The position numbers were made by a program, and so were the translations under genes. A model generated the notes under the pieces. That model did no database searches. It was given only the letters and a program-made list of their open reading frames with translations, and was not told where the DNA came from. Positions 6,049 to 12,751 of a stretch of 62,858 bases of DNA are shown here, in pieces. The stretch is taken from positions 1 to 62,858 of IMG/VR virus record IMGVR_UViG_3300031974_002723; one strand, given 5' to 3'. How positions within the stretch are numbered: the stretch's first letter is position 1; each line of letters begins with the position of its first letter. This DNA comes from a virus.

Positions 6049-6648
6049 ATGAGACCCAAGAAAAGGACTGGCAGGCGGCTTCGTCGCGAAGCGTTGGAGA
6101 TGTTTCCAGCTCTGAAGGCTTTGGGGAGGGTTACGGTAAAGGCTGATCCTGGATTTACGAGGGAGGCTACTGGAATAGGTGACATAGAGTACTTCGGTCC
6201 TGGTCAGAGGGTGGTCCGCTACCCCAGTGGGGCGGAGTTCAAGCACCCAGGTCCAGATAGGAGGCATGCTGTTCTCTTCAACCCAGAGACAAACAATGCT
6301 CAAGCTGTTGCTTTGGATATGCTTCACGGGATGTCAGAGGCTGACCCTAAGTTCAGGGGTATGCTGCAGGAGTTTGGGGAGGCCCTTGGAGAAGATGACG
6401 TGAGGTATTGGTATGAACAGGATCTGAAAGAGGGGTATGCTGGTGATGGGTATGAGCAGTACCGCCAGAACTACATTGACGGGAAGCTTCGTAATCTATT
6501 GTTTGAGGGGAGTGAAGAGGACTTCGCAAGATCACGCTATAACCCAAGAGAAAGACAGGATATGCGAGAGTACAACCCCAGGGCATACCAGGCTTTCGAG
6601 GATATACAGAGATATTTGAAAAGCAATGCTGATCAAGAAAGGAGATAA
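6049..6648 (+). CDS. First late gene, hypothetical protein, 199 aa
   Basis: Starts MRPKKRTGRRLRREALEMF. I prefer this ATG over the in-frame GTG at 6013, which lies upstream of the promoter box. The N-terminus is very basic, and the rest is acidic and aromatic with several Tyr-rich stretches near the C-terminus (EDDVRYWYEQD, GDGYEQYRQNY). No membrane segment or catalytic motif is recognised. It opens the late block and may be a virion or regulatory protein. Confidence 0.78.
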   Translation: MRPKKRTGRRLRREALEMFPALKALGRVTVKADPGFTREATGIGDIEYFGPGQRVVRYPSGAEFKHPGPDRRHAVLFNPETNNAQAVALDMLHGMSEADPKFRGMLQEFGEALGEDDVRYWYEQDLKEGYAGDGYEQYRQNYIDGKLRNLLFEGSEEDFARSRYNPRERQDMREYNPRAYQAFEDIQRYLKSNADQERR

Positions 6649-6754
6649 GTGGATTGTGTACGACTCTAAAGGGCAGAAGCGCTTGGGGGAGCACAGCAGC
6701 AGGAAGAAGGCGCTGGCACAGCTTCGTGCTATAGAAATCAATAAGAAGAAATAA
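6626..6754 (+). CDS. Small basic phage protein, 42 aa
   Basis: Begins MLIKKGDKWIVYDSKGQKRLG and continues with ...KKALAQLRAIEINKKK. It resembles a small protein seen in many environmental phages (a one-domain strand-strand-helix with an AL.QLRAIE motif). It overlaps the end of the 199-residue gene by 23 nt and stops 1 nt before the next ATG. Function unknown. Confidence 0.68.
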   Translation: MLIKKGDKWIVYDSKGQKRLGEHSSRKKALAQLRAIEINKKK

Positions 6755-6755
6755 G

Positions 6756-7238
6756 ATGAGACCGATAAAGAACGGTGGGGACCCGATAGACCCAAAGCGC
6801 CTGAAGAAAGGGTTGGGGTATGTAGAGAGCAGGAACAACCCTGCCGCTATGAACCCGAATAGCTCAGCTACGGGAATGTACCAGATGCTGTACAGCTTGA
6901 TTAAGAACGAGCCAGAGATGAGTGGGGTAAGCAGGGACAGCCTTTCTAGAGCACCGCACCTCCAGGAGATCCTGATGGACAGGAGAATTACAGAAGGTAT
7001 TGGGGGCCCTAGCCTTGAAAGGAATGCTGTTGATCTTGAGAGAGAGTATAAAGAACAGCTTGGAGACAAGTGGGTGTTTAGGCCTGATGAAGTGGCTGCC
7101 CTTACGCACTTCTTGGGGAGGCAGGGAACCAGAGAATACTTTGCTTCTATCAGGGACAATACAGAGTTCAAGGTTCCAGGGGTAAATAAGACTCCAGAAG
7201 ACTATTTGAGGGACTATAACAGAGGTTTGAATAATTAA
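6756..7238 (+). CDS. Lytic transglycosylase-like protein, 160 aa
   Basis: Likely cleaves the glycan strands of peptidoglycan. The N-terminal third carries the signature of SLT-type (lysozyme-fold) enzymes: YVESRNNPAA with the candidate catalytic Glu at residue 24, followed by NSSATGMYQM (about 35-44). There is no signal peptide, so it could act in lysis with a holin or travel in the virion to help DNA entry. An M15 endopeptidase lies about 1 kb downstream, giving complementary wall cuts. The catalytic Glu is read from the motif, not tested. Confidence 0.72.
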   Translation: MRPIKNGGDPIDPKRLKKGLGYVESRNNPAAMNPNSSATGMYQMLYSLIKNEPEMSGVSRDSLSRAPHLQEILMDRRITEGIGGPSLERNAVDLEREYKEQLGDKWVFRPDEVAALTHFLGRQGTREYFASIRDNTEFKVPGVNKTPEDYLRDYNRGLNN

Positions 7239-7246
7239 TATATTTG
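7239..7246 (+). promoter_or_regulatory. Late promoter TATATTTG, 4 nt before ATG
   Basis: TATATTTG overlaps the stop of the transglycosylase gene. The ATG at 7251 follows after CGTC (4 nt). No TTTG at the -33 position. Confidence 0.68.
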
Positions 7247-7250
7247 CGTC

Positions 7251-7373
7251 ATGGTGAAAGCAAAGAAGTCCTACAAGCGCGGTGGTAAAGTCGTTGCTCA
7301 GGGAGCAGATAAAAAAGACGTCCGTCGCGAGAAGAAGATGGACAGAATGATGCTTAAAAAGAAAAAGGCATGA
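7251..7373 (+). CDS. Small basic protein with GGKV motif, 40 aa
   Basis: Reads MVKAKKSYKRGGKVVAQGAD and ends in a Lys-rich tail (MMLKKKKA). The RGGKV motif recurs in other late proteins here (7370, 36159 and 50466 genes). Its stop overlaps the next ATG as ATGA, so coupling is likely. Such small basic late proteins may accompany DNA packaging, but this is speculative. Confidence 0.62.
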   Translation: MVKAKKSYKRGGKVVAQGADKKDVRREKKMDRMMLKKKKA

Positions 7374-8077
7374 TGAACTCTGGTACCATGTCCGATCGCC
7401 TGAGAGAGGCGATGGAAGAGAAAGGAAGGGAGGAGAACGGAACCTTGATCGGTCAGTTCGCCTCCACCGTTCGTAGGGAGCAATCCGACAGCGGTGAGAT
7501 GAGAGAGTTTGTCTGGGTCAACAAGGGCGAGGAGCTCGATTACGACGCCCCTGACGAGCAGTGGGAGAACACTCCTGGATCTTTTAAGGTGTATGGCAAC
7601 TGGAACGAGTACGCTCAGGGTCAAGATGAAGAAGGGAATATGTTCCTTCCTGACGAAGACTTCCCGTACATCAAGAATGCTGAGGGGCAGTATGTCCTTG
7701 ACGAGTCTACTTTTGAAGGTCGCTCCAGAAGCGATGAGATGGGAAGGCAGGAGCTCGGAGGTCAGGGTGCCTCACCGATGGAGGACCTGATGGAGAAGCT
7801 CAGCCAGATGCGCGGACAAGGTGGTGCCCCAGCTCCTGGAATGATGATGGGGGGCGGCAAGATCTACGCTGGTGGCGGTAAAATCGCAAGACAATCCAGA
7901 AAAGAAGACAGGTACGCAGCTCGTAACAGGATGCTCCCTGATCCCAGGACCAGCGAACAGAAAGCAGAAGCTTACAGAAAGCGCAGGAACCAGAGGATGC
8001 TGAAAGGCCTTATGGGGTTGGTTACTGGCGCTGTCGTAGGCGGTGGTGAGTACAACGTCAGACAACGCAAGTCGTGA
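7370..8077 (+). CDS. Late hypothetical protein with GGGKI repeats, 235 aa
   Basis: Starts MMNSGTMSDRLREAMEEKG at the ATGATG that overlaps the previous stop. The first 130 residues are acidic. About residues 155-175 hold Gly/Met-rich segments with two GGGKI copies, followed by a basic C-terminus with a hydrophobic patch (MLKGLMGLVTGAVVGGG) that might touch a membrane. No family recognised. The acidic-to-basic layout and GGK motif fit a virion or packaged protein. Confidence 0.72.
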   Translation: MMNSGTMSDRLREAMEEKGREENGTLIGQFASTVRREQSDSGEMREFVWVNKGEELDYDAPDEQWENTPGSFKVYGNWNEYAQGQDEEGNMFLPDEDFPYIKNAEGQYVLDESTFEGRSRSDEMGRQELGGQGASPMEDLMEKLSQMRGQGGAPAPGMMMGGGKIYAGGGKIARQSRKEDRYAARNRMLPDPRTSEQKAEAYRKRRNQRMLKGLMGLVTGAVVGGGEYNVRQRKS

Positions 8078-8277
8078 TAGGCGGAGACGATAAAAAGAAG
8101 CAGCGTGGTGCAGCCGCACCGTCTCAGGCTGGACTCTATGGGGGTACGCTGCGCCCTCGCCCAGCCAAAGCAAAGAAGAAAAAGAAGCCCAAGACCATCA
8201 ACTACGGGAAGTGTCGTGGCATGTTGAGTGTTGGGTTTGGTAAGGGGAGAAAGACCTCTGCTTCTTGTCGCAACTGA
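8074..8277 (+). CDS. Small basic late protein, 67 aa
   Basis: Starts at a GTG that overlaps the previous stop (GTGA). Very basic, with a lysine run (KAKKKKKPK) in the middle and two Cys in the C-terminal half. Its stop overlaps the next ATG as TGATG. Probably nucleic-acid binding by charge; family unknown. Confidence 0.62.
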   Translation: MIGGDDKKKQRGAAAPSQAGLYGGTLRPRPAKAKKKKKPKTINYGKCRGMLSVGFGKGRKTSASCRN

Positions 8278-8420
8278 TGGGTAGCAAGGGTTACTTTAAC
8301 CCCCGAATGAAATTAAAAGACTTCAATAAGAAGAGAAATGCGTTTGTCCAAAAACCTGACCCTACAAGAGTGTACAAAAAGCCTGACGGCAAAGCGACTT
8401 GGTTTAGAAAATCAGCCTGA
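8277..8420 (+). CDS. Small basic late protein, 47 aa
   Basis: Reads MGSKGYFNPRMKLKDFNKKR and ends ATWFRKSA. Its ATG overlaps the previous stop (TGATG), and its last 83 nt overlap the endolysin gene in another frame. Start coupling and composition support it. No function assigned. Confidence 0.5.
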   Translation: MGSKGYFNPRMKLKDFNKKRNAFVQKPDPTRVYKKPDGKATWFRKSA

Positions 8421-8799
8421 CGACCCTCAGATCACAAACCTAAAGCTTGTAGCAGAGCATGTCTTTCAACCTCTCAGAGATCACTTTGGAGTCCCGATCT
8501 ACGTCTCATCAGGATACAGGTCGCCGAAACTCAATTCTTCAATCGGTGGGAGTGCTACTTCTCAGCATTGCCAAGGCCGCGCTTTGGACCTGGATGCTGA
8601 TGTCTTCGGTGGGGTAAGCAATGCAGAGATTTTCCACTATATCAAAGACTGCTTGGATTTCGATCAGCTCATATGGGAGTTTGGTGATGACACCAATCCC
8701 TCATGGGTTCATGTCAGTTACAACTCCCCCACTGAGAACAGAGGGAGAGTCATGCGGGCTGCCAAGGATGGCGTCGGAACATATTACAAACTCTGGTAA
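8338..8799 (+). CDS. M15-type peptidase endolysin, 153 aa
   Basis: Zinc peptidase that should cut the peptide side chains of peptidoglycan (D-Ala-D-Ala carboxypeptidase / L-Ala-D-Glu endopeptidase type). The M15 signature is complete: SSGYRSPKLN (57-66), H77 and D84 in SQHCQGRALD, and the second zinc ligand H125 in SWVHVSY. The length is normal for a one-domain M15A enzyme. No signal peptide, so release needs a holin; candidates lie far downstream at 48069 and 49887-50469. Its 3' end overlaps a convergent minus-strand gene by 16 nt. Confidence 0.86.
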   Translation: MRLSKNLTLQECTKSLTAKRLGLENQPDDPQITNLKLVAEHVFQPLRDHFGVPIYVSSGYRSPKLNSSIGGSATSQHCQGRALDLDADVFGGVSNAEIFHYIKDCLDFDQLIWEFGDDTNPSWVHVSYNSPTENRGRVMRAAKDGVGTYYKLW

Positions 8800-9200
8800 A
8801 AGCGCTGGACGAGGAGCCTAGCCCTTTGCGTAAGCGCGTACCTAACTCTATAGTTGTACTTGGTCTCTTCTCTGAAGAGGTGATCATCGAGCGATTGTGA
8901 CGGCGTTAGCCTTTCGAAGTGCTTGTACAGGAGTTCCTCTGACTGCAAGGGGTATATGATCCTGTTCGCCATGTTGCTGCGGTTATACTGATACTGTTCA
9001 GCGGCATGGTCTATGGTAAAGAATTCTAGGTCGTAAGCCCACAGGAGGAACTCCAAGTGCTTCCAGTCAATATCATGGTGCTCGCAGAAGTCCTTCCTAA
9101 CAGAATGTAGATTCTTGAGGTAATTGTTGTTGATGTACTTCTCTTTCAGTTTAGAGAAGTCCCTGAACATGCGCTTCTTGGACACTTTTGACTTAGGCAT
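8784..9200 (-). CDS. Winged-helix (MarR-like) DNA-binding protein, 138 aa
   Basis: The only minus-strand gene inside the 46-kb late block. After a basic N-terminus (MPKSKVSKKRMF) the middle reads like a winged helix-turn-helix: LEFLLWAYDLEFFTIDHAA, then a recognition-helix-like NRSNMANRIIYPLQ, then a wing with YRVRYALTQRARLLVQRFY. It faces away from the 9220 gene, whose promoter overlaps its upstream region, and converges on the endolysin. A regulator of late or lysis genes is plausible. I saw no promoter of its own. Confidence 0.68.
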   Translation of the reverse strand: MPKSKVSKKRMFRDFSKLKEKYINNNYLKNLHSVRKDFCEHHDIDWKHLEFLLWAYDLEFFTIDHAAEQYQYNRSNMANRIIYPLQSEELLYKHFERLTPSQSLDDHLFREETKYNYRVRYALTQRARLLVQRFYQSL

Positions 9201-9215
9201 GATTACTTATCTTTG
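9187..9215 (+). promoter_or_regulatory. Late promoter TTTG-17-TATCTTTG, 4 nt before ATG
   Basis: TATCTTTG (9208-9215) precedes the ATG at 9220 by 4 nt. Here a TTTG (9187-9190) is present 17 nt upstream, so this late promoter may keep a -33 element. It overlaps the start region of the divergent winged-helix gene. Confidence 0.62.
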
Positions 9216-9219
9216 ATCT

Positions 9220-9525
9220 ATGAATTCAAAGGACAAGGAGTTTATCGCTGAAGCTTACTCCCTTATCGTTCAAATCGAGGAACTCATCAGAAGTTACGGA
9301 TACGAAGATAAGGTGATGTCGGCCATGATGCTCGGTGTCATCGATATTTCCCCAGACGACGACGTCCAAGAGGGGGACGAAGTACAGTTGAAGAGTGTGT
9401 TCAGCTACAACCTGGACAGTAAGCTTGAGCTGGAGATGGTGAAGGAAATCATGTCTCAGCAGTTCGATGATCCTGACGACGATATAGACAAACTCCTTGG
9501 AGACCTTGGTATATCACTGAACTGA
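9220..9525 (+). CDS. Acidic late hypothetical protein, 101 aa
   Basis: Starts MNSKDKEFIAEAYSLIVQIE. Helical at both ends and strongly acidic, especially the C-terminal segment (FDDPDDDIDKLLGDLG). Its stop overlaps the next ATG (TGATG). Unrecognised. Confidence 0.72.
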   Translation: MNSKDKEFIAEAYSLIVQIEELIRSYGYEDKVMSAMMLGVIDISPDDDVQEGDEVQLKSVFSYNLDSKLELEMVKEIMSQQFDDPDDDIDKLLGDLGISLN

Positions 9526-9761
9526 TGGATGGATTGATTAGAAAACTTGTGATCGGCAAAGACCCGAAAAACGGGATGGCATACTTTGTCGGGATGAAGG
9601 CTGGGCGAGGCCACGTCTCTGCCATTATACAGGACGAGTCCTACTTGCACAAGTTTGGTAAGTGCCGATACCTGGTATATATAGAAGGGCCAGAAGGAAC
9701 TGAGCTCTGGAAGGCGGTTGACGACATGCCGTGCCTACTTGAATTTGATCTAGACTTTTAA
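9525..9761 (+). CDS. Late hypothetical protein, 78 aa
   Basis: Starts MDGLIRKLVIGKDPKNGMAY. Alternating hydrophobic residues suggest a small beta-rich domain, ending LLEFDLDF. It resembles a short conserved protein found near co-chaperonin-like genes in Bacteroidota phages, by memory only. The next gene begins 4 bp after the stop. Confidence 0.7.
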   Translation: MDGLIRKLVIGKDPKNGMAYFVGMKAGRGHVSAIIQDESYLHKFGKCRYLVYIEGPEGTELWKAVDDMPCLLEFDLDF

Positions 9762-9765
9762 TACA

Positions 9766-10341
9766 ATGAAGACGCTCGACAAGTTTATCGTACAAATCGA
9801 AAAAGAACTACAAGACACCATAACCACAGACTCTGGACTAGAGCTCTACATAGACACCAAATACAATGAGTTTGAACACCGAACTACAGAAGGCGAAATC
9901 CTGGCTTATCCGCTCAAGTATGACACTGGTGCGGAAGCTGGAGATACTCTTTACTTCCATCATCACGTGGTTATCAATGGCGGTTCGCCACTGGTCAAGG
10001 AAGACAATCATTACATTGTCCAGTATGATGACGTCCATGCAGCTGCGAATCAAGCAATTGCGTACAAAAATCAGGACGGCATACACCCAATCAAGGGTTG
10101 GTGTCTGCTTGAGCCTGTTGAGGAAGATGACCCTGGACATTCTGGACTCGTTGAAGTGGTCACTCTCAAAGAGAAAGAAGTAACCCAAGGTGTGGTATCC
10201 TTTGACACATCAGAGCTTGAAGAGCTCGGAGTATCCCATGGGGACGTGGTTGGCTTCAAAAAGAACAGAGACTACAGGATTAAAATTGATGGCAAGGAAT
10301 ACTACAGGGTCGCGGTCACGGAGCTCCTCTACAAGCTTTGA
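9766..10341 (+). CDS. Tandem GroES-like co-chaperonin, 191 aa
   Basis: Likely assists a GroEL-type chaperonin in folding phage proteins, as T4 gp31 does. Each half shows the GroES (cpn10) pattern. Half 1 (about 1-100) has an EGEILAYP-type strand, then GAEAGDTLYFHHH and HYIVQYDDVHA. Half 2 (about 110-191) has TQGVVSF, GVSHGDVVGFKKN and YYRVAVTELLY. A normal co-chaperonin is about 95 residues, so this looks like an internal duplication or fusion. The mobile loop cannot be pinned down by eye. No GroEL gene is present. Confidence 0.62.
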   Translation: MKTLDKFIVQIEKELQDTITTDSGLELYIDTKYNEFEHRTTEGEILAYPLKYDTGAEAGDTLYFHHHVVINGGSPLVKEDNHYIVQYDDVHAAANQAIAYKNQDGIHPIKGWCLLEPVEEDDPGHSGLVEVVTLKEKEVTQGVVSFDTSELEELGVSHGDVVGFKKNRDYRIKIDGKEYYRVAVTELLYKL

Positions 10342-10612
10342 TACCCTTAAAGCCGCAGAAAAGCTGATGCAGGCTATGGCCATTGCCATTGACAATATGA
10401 TCGAAGAGGTGAAGAAGCCTGTCGATCAGGACATCAATGGTAGCGCCAGGAAAGCCGAACTTCAGTCAGTAAAACAAACCGCCATAGATTGCAAGGAGCT
10501 GCTTCGTGAGAGGCAATCCTTGGAGCAGATGGTTAAAGAACTTAGAGAAAATGGAGAAGTCCAAGAAGACAAAGACTACTCAGGCGGATTCGCAGAGAAG
10601 TTCAGCAAGTGA
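10289..10612 (+). CDS. Late helical hypothetical protein, about 107 aa
   Basis: From residue 15 on, the protein is one charged helical stretch (FDTLKAAEKLMQAMAIAIDN ... LLRERQSLEQMVKELREN), likely a coiled coil. The start is uncertain: the ATG at 10289 gives a 53-nt overlap with the co-chaperonin gene and a low-complexity RSRSSSTS beginning, while the ATG at 10367 gives 81 aa. Similar 'chaperone-next' helical proteins could be partners, but this is inference. Confidence 0.55.
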   Translation: MARNTTGSRSRSSSTSFDTLKAAEKLMQAMAIAIDNMIEEVKKPVDQDINGSARKAELQSVKQTAIDCKELLRERQSLEQMVKELRENGEVQEDKDYSGGFAEKFSK

Positions 10613-10742
10613 TCATACCTTGAGGACGGGGGATTTTGATTGGCAGCGTCATGAAACCATGCTGAATAAGAGAATGAATATTATCGGCAGCAATGGAAAT
10701 GACGGGTATCACTACTGGGAGGACAGTTGGAACGAAGAGTAA
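10551..10742 (+). CDS. Small late hypothetical protein, about 63 aa
   Basis: The reading frame runs MEKSKKTKTTQADSQRSS and ends in an aromatic acidic tail (GYHYWEDSWNEE) that looks selected. The start is unsure because the first third overlaps the preceding gene in another frame; a TTG at about 10620 is an alternative. It overlaps the start of the secreted-protein gene. Confidence 0.42.
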   Translation: MEKSKKTKTTQADSQRSSASDHTLRTGDFDWQRHETMLNKRMNIIGSNGNDGYHYWEDSWNEE

Positions 10743-11988
10743 AGGAGTTCTACTTGCTCTTTATATTGGTCTTTCTCTTGGCTCTGCGGCTCAGTGTGAC
10801 CTTGAGCTTGTAGGTGTAGACCTTATCGAAGGGACGGTAACGGTATCGTTCAACAACACTGAGAACTGTGGTGGCACAGGCGGACCCGACGGAATTTCTG
10901 AGATCCAGTTCGGGTTTCAGGCTTTAGACGAGAACTGCAACGCCATGAATGTCGGGTGGGACTTCCCGTCTGGCGTTTCTATTCCTGACGACTCGAATCA
11001 TCCTGGATGGGTGTACTCTGCTACTACTACGGAGACACCTAGCAACTGGACAAACCTGTATGGCGATGATATTGATCCCCCGTATTATACTGGTGAGGTT
11101 ATAGACTTCCCTATCTACAATGTGTACCAATCTTCATCTGGAGGTTTGTGGTACCAGATGGAGGATATCCTTGGATATTGGATTGACGAGGGGTATAGCA
11201 TACAAGTTGTTATTTGGCAGATCAGCTATGGCCCCACCATGTATGCTGAAGACGGTGGGTGGGCTGAGGTAGGACCCAACGGAGACGGGAGCAGCTGGGG
11301 GAGCGGGGTCTATGACGACGAGAACTTCCTTGACAACTGGGTTGTGATTGGTCCTTGTGGGGAGTGTGTCCCAGAGGTTGTAACGGATACGGTTTACGTA
11401 GACCTCCCTGCAGATACAGTAACCGTCTTTGAATCAGATACGATCATTCAGTATGATACCACATACACTTACATAACGGACACGTTGTACCTCGTCGATG
11501 TGGACACTTCATATATCACTTTAATCGACACCGTCTATCTTACTGATTATCAAACTGATACCGTCATTGTCGTTGACATAGACACTTCATATATTAGTTT
11601 AACTGACACCATATACGTTACTGAGTATCAAATAGATACAACGAGTGTATATGAATATGACATGGTTGAAGTTGACTGCAGTACAGGTCAGCCATGTGTC
11701 AGTCCGTTCTCTGATTGCTCTATATACATACCGAACTCTTTTACCCCTAACAACGATGGGGTGAACGATGTATGGGGAGCCGAGACGGACTCTTTTTGTT
11801 GGGCGAGCTGGAGAATGAAGGTGTTCTCAAGGACTGGCGAACTGGTATGGGAGAGTTACGATCCAGATGATATTTGGCTTGGTGGAGACGAGTACTATGT
11901 CCCTAACGACATGTATATTTACAGAGTGGAATGTGAGGGATACGGGGAGTCATACATCATAAACGGTCACGTGACCATTATCAGATAA
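10699..11988 (+). CDS. Secreted protein with T9SS type B sorting domain (CHU_C-like), 429 aa
   Basis: The N-terminus has a basic stretch, a hydrophobic core and a signal-peptidase-like site (VLLALYIGLSLGSAAQ/C, about 17-32). The last ~87 residues match the gliding-motility-associated CHU_C domain used as a type IX secretion signal: YIPNSFTPNNDGVNDVWG, then MKVFSRTGELVWES, then NGHVTIIR at the very end. Between them lie a Trp/Gly-rich domain with paired Cys (about 35-230) and Thr/Asp repeats (about 237-333). A host secretion system would export it, and a virus-encoded cargo is unusual. Roles could be surface display, receptor masking or superinfection exclusion. It sits in the late block, not in a cargo island. 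Confidence 0.8.
   Translation: MTGITTGRTVGTKSKGVLLALYIGLSLGSAAQCDLELVGVDLIEGTVTVSFNNTENCGGTGGPDGISEIQFGFQALDENCNAMNVGWDFPSGVSIPDDSNHPGWVYSATTTETPSNWTNLYGDDIDPPYYTGEVIDFPIYNVYQSSSGGLWYQMEDILGYWIDEGYSIQVVIWQISYGPTMYAEDGGWAEVGPNGDGSSWGSGVYDDENFLDNWVVIGPCGECVPEVVTDTVYVDLPADTVTVFESDTIIQYDTTYTYITDTLYLVDVDTSYITLIDTVYLTDYQTDTVIVVDIDTSYISLTDTIYVTEYQIDTTSVYEYDMVEVDCSTGQPCVSPFSDCSIYIPNSFTPNNDGVNDVWGAETDSFCWASWRMKVFSRTGELVWESYDPDDIWLGGDEYYVPNDMYIYRVECEGYGESYIINGHVTIIR
11494..11649 (+). repeat. Two tandem 78-bp repeats inside the secreted-protein gene
   Basis: Copies at 11494-11571 and 11572-11649 encode 26-residue units beginning VD[VI]DTSYI[ST]L and containing DT[VI]Y[LV]T[DE]YQ. The units differ mostly by conservative changes, and less perfect units precede them. 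Such Thr/Asp beta-stalk repeats are typical of Bacteroidota surface proteins ahead of a sorting domain. Confidence 0.75.
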
Positions 11989-12203
11989 TGAAAAGAGACT
12001 ATGACAAAGAGTACAGGAAGTACGGTAAGAGTGAGAAAGCTAAGAAGTACAGAGCTGCCCTCAATAAGTATAACCGTAAGAAAGGGACGTATGGTAACGG
12101 TGACGGGCTGGACGCCGCTCACGAGAGTGGGGTGATCAGAAGGTTTGTCAAAGCCTCCGTAAACAGAGCAAACAACAGGCCCAAGAAAAGGGCGAGTAAA
12201 TAA
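11988..12203 (+). CDS. Small conserved phage protein, 71 aa
   Basis: Starts MKRDYDKEYRKYGKSEKAKK at an ATG overlapping the previous stop. The pattern KYRAALNKYNRKKGTYGNGD, followed by LDAAHESG, is familiar from many environmental phages and may relate to small HNH-type folds, but the catalytic set is not evident. Very basic. Function unknown. Confidence 0.7.
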   Translation: MKRDYDKEYRKYGKSEKAKKYRAALNKYNRKKGTYGNGDGLDAAHESGVIRRFVKASVNRANNRPKKRASK

Positions 12204-12247
12204 ATTTTCGACGAGACGGCCCCCTACGCAAATGGGGTTGATCAAAC

Positions 12248-12321
12248 TGGGGCGTAGTTCAGTTGGTTAGAGCGTCTGTCTTATACACAGAAGGTCGAGG
12301 GTTCGAACCCCTCCGCCCCAA
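12248..12321 (+). tRNA. tRNA-Ile (anticodon TAT, reads AUA)
   Basis: Clean cloverleaf: acceptor TGGGGCG/CGCCCCA, D arm GTTC/GAGC, anticodon stem TCTGT/ACAGA with loop CTTATAC, so anticodon TAT. The T arm is GAGGG-TTCGAAC-CCCTC. CCA is not encoded. AUA-reading tRNAs with a UAU anticodon are uncommon in bacteria, which usually use a lysidine-modified CAU. Confidence 0.92.
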
Positions 12322-12333
12322 CAATTCAATACA

Positions 12334-12465
12334 ATGGCAAAACAAAACAGCACTTACAGCGAAAAGAAGAAGGTCAGCAGGCCTGGCGTGCATGCCAAAA
12401 CCAAATCGTCGAAAAACAAGACTTCCCAAAACTACAGGAAGGCTTACAGGGGACAGGGGAGGTAA
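12334..12465 (+). CDS. Small basic conserved phage protein, 43 aa
   Basis: Reads MAKQNSTYSEKKKVSRPGVH and ends NYRKAYRGQGR. This Lys/Arg/Ser-rich pattern ending in YRGQGR is a recurrent small protein just before terminase genes in Bacteroidota phages (from memory). It lies between the two tRNA genes. Confidence 0.66.
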   Translation: MAKQNSTYSEKKKVSRPGVHAKTKSSKNKTSQNYRKAYRGQGR

Positions 12466-12480
12466 TTTTCCCTTACCTTT

Positions 12481-12554
12481 GCTCCTGTAGCTCAGCTGGA
12501 TAGAGCATCTGCCTTCTAAGCAGACGGTCCCAGGTTCGAATCCTGGCAGGGGTA
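12481..12554 (+). tRNA. tRNA-Arg (anticodon TCT, reads AGA/AGG)
   Basis: Cloverleaf with acceptor GCTCCTG/CAGGGGT (two G-U pairs), D arm GCTC/GAGC, anticodon stem TCTGC/GCAGA with loop CTTCTAA (anticodon TCT), and T arm CCAGG-TTCGAAT-CCTGG. No encoded CCA. Together with tRNA-Arg(CCT) at 20-91 it covers both AGR codons favoured in the late genes. Confidence 0.94.
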
Positions 12555-12568
12555 CAATTGAATTCATC

Positions 12569-12751
12569 ATGAGTAAGTACAAGTGCGAGTGCGGCAAAAC
12601 CGCAGAACATACTGGAAGCGTATCCATCAAGGTGATCAACGGAGAAGTTCGTCACGATGTGAAGTGTGAATGCGGGAAGTACATGGAACTGGCCGAGAAG
12701 AAGGTCGGCGTCCCCTCATTCAAAAGCAATCGGTATGGACAGGTCCGATGA
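12569..12751 (+). CDS. Small zinc-ribbon-like protein, 60 aa
   Basis: Starts MSKYKCECGKTAEHTG and has a second CECG in VKCECGKYMEL, so two C-x-C pairs about 27 residues apart could bind one zinc. It precedes the large terminase and overlaps its start by 17 nt. A small terminase subunit is expected near here, but this lacks an obvious HTH, so I do not call it that. Confidence 0.66.
   Translation: MSKYKCECGKTAEHTGSVSIKVINGEVRHDVKCECGKYMELAEKKVGVPSFKSNRYGQVR

Noticed and set aside
12474-12481. TACCTTTG as a promoter for tRNA-Arg(TCT)
   Set aside because: Its last base is the first base of the mature tRNA, so transcription from it would start inside the gene.
12569-12751. Small terminase subunit
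   Set aside because: Position is right, but the protein is a 60-aa Cys-pair domain without an HTH, so the evidence is not enough.
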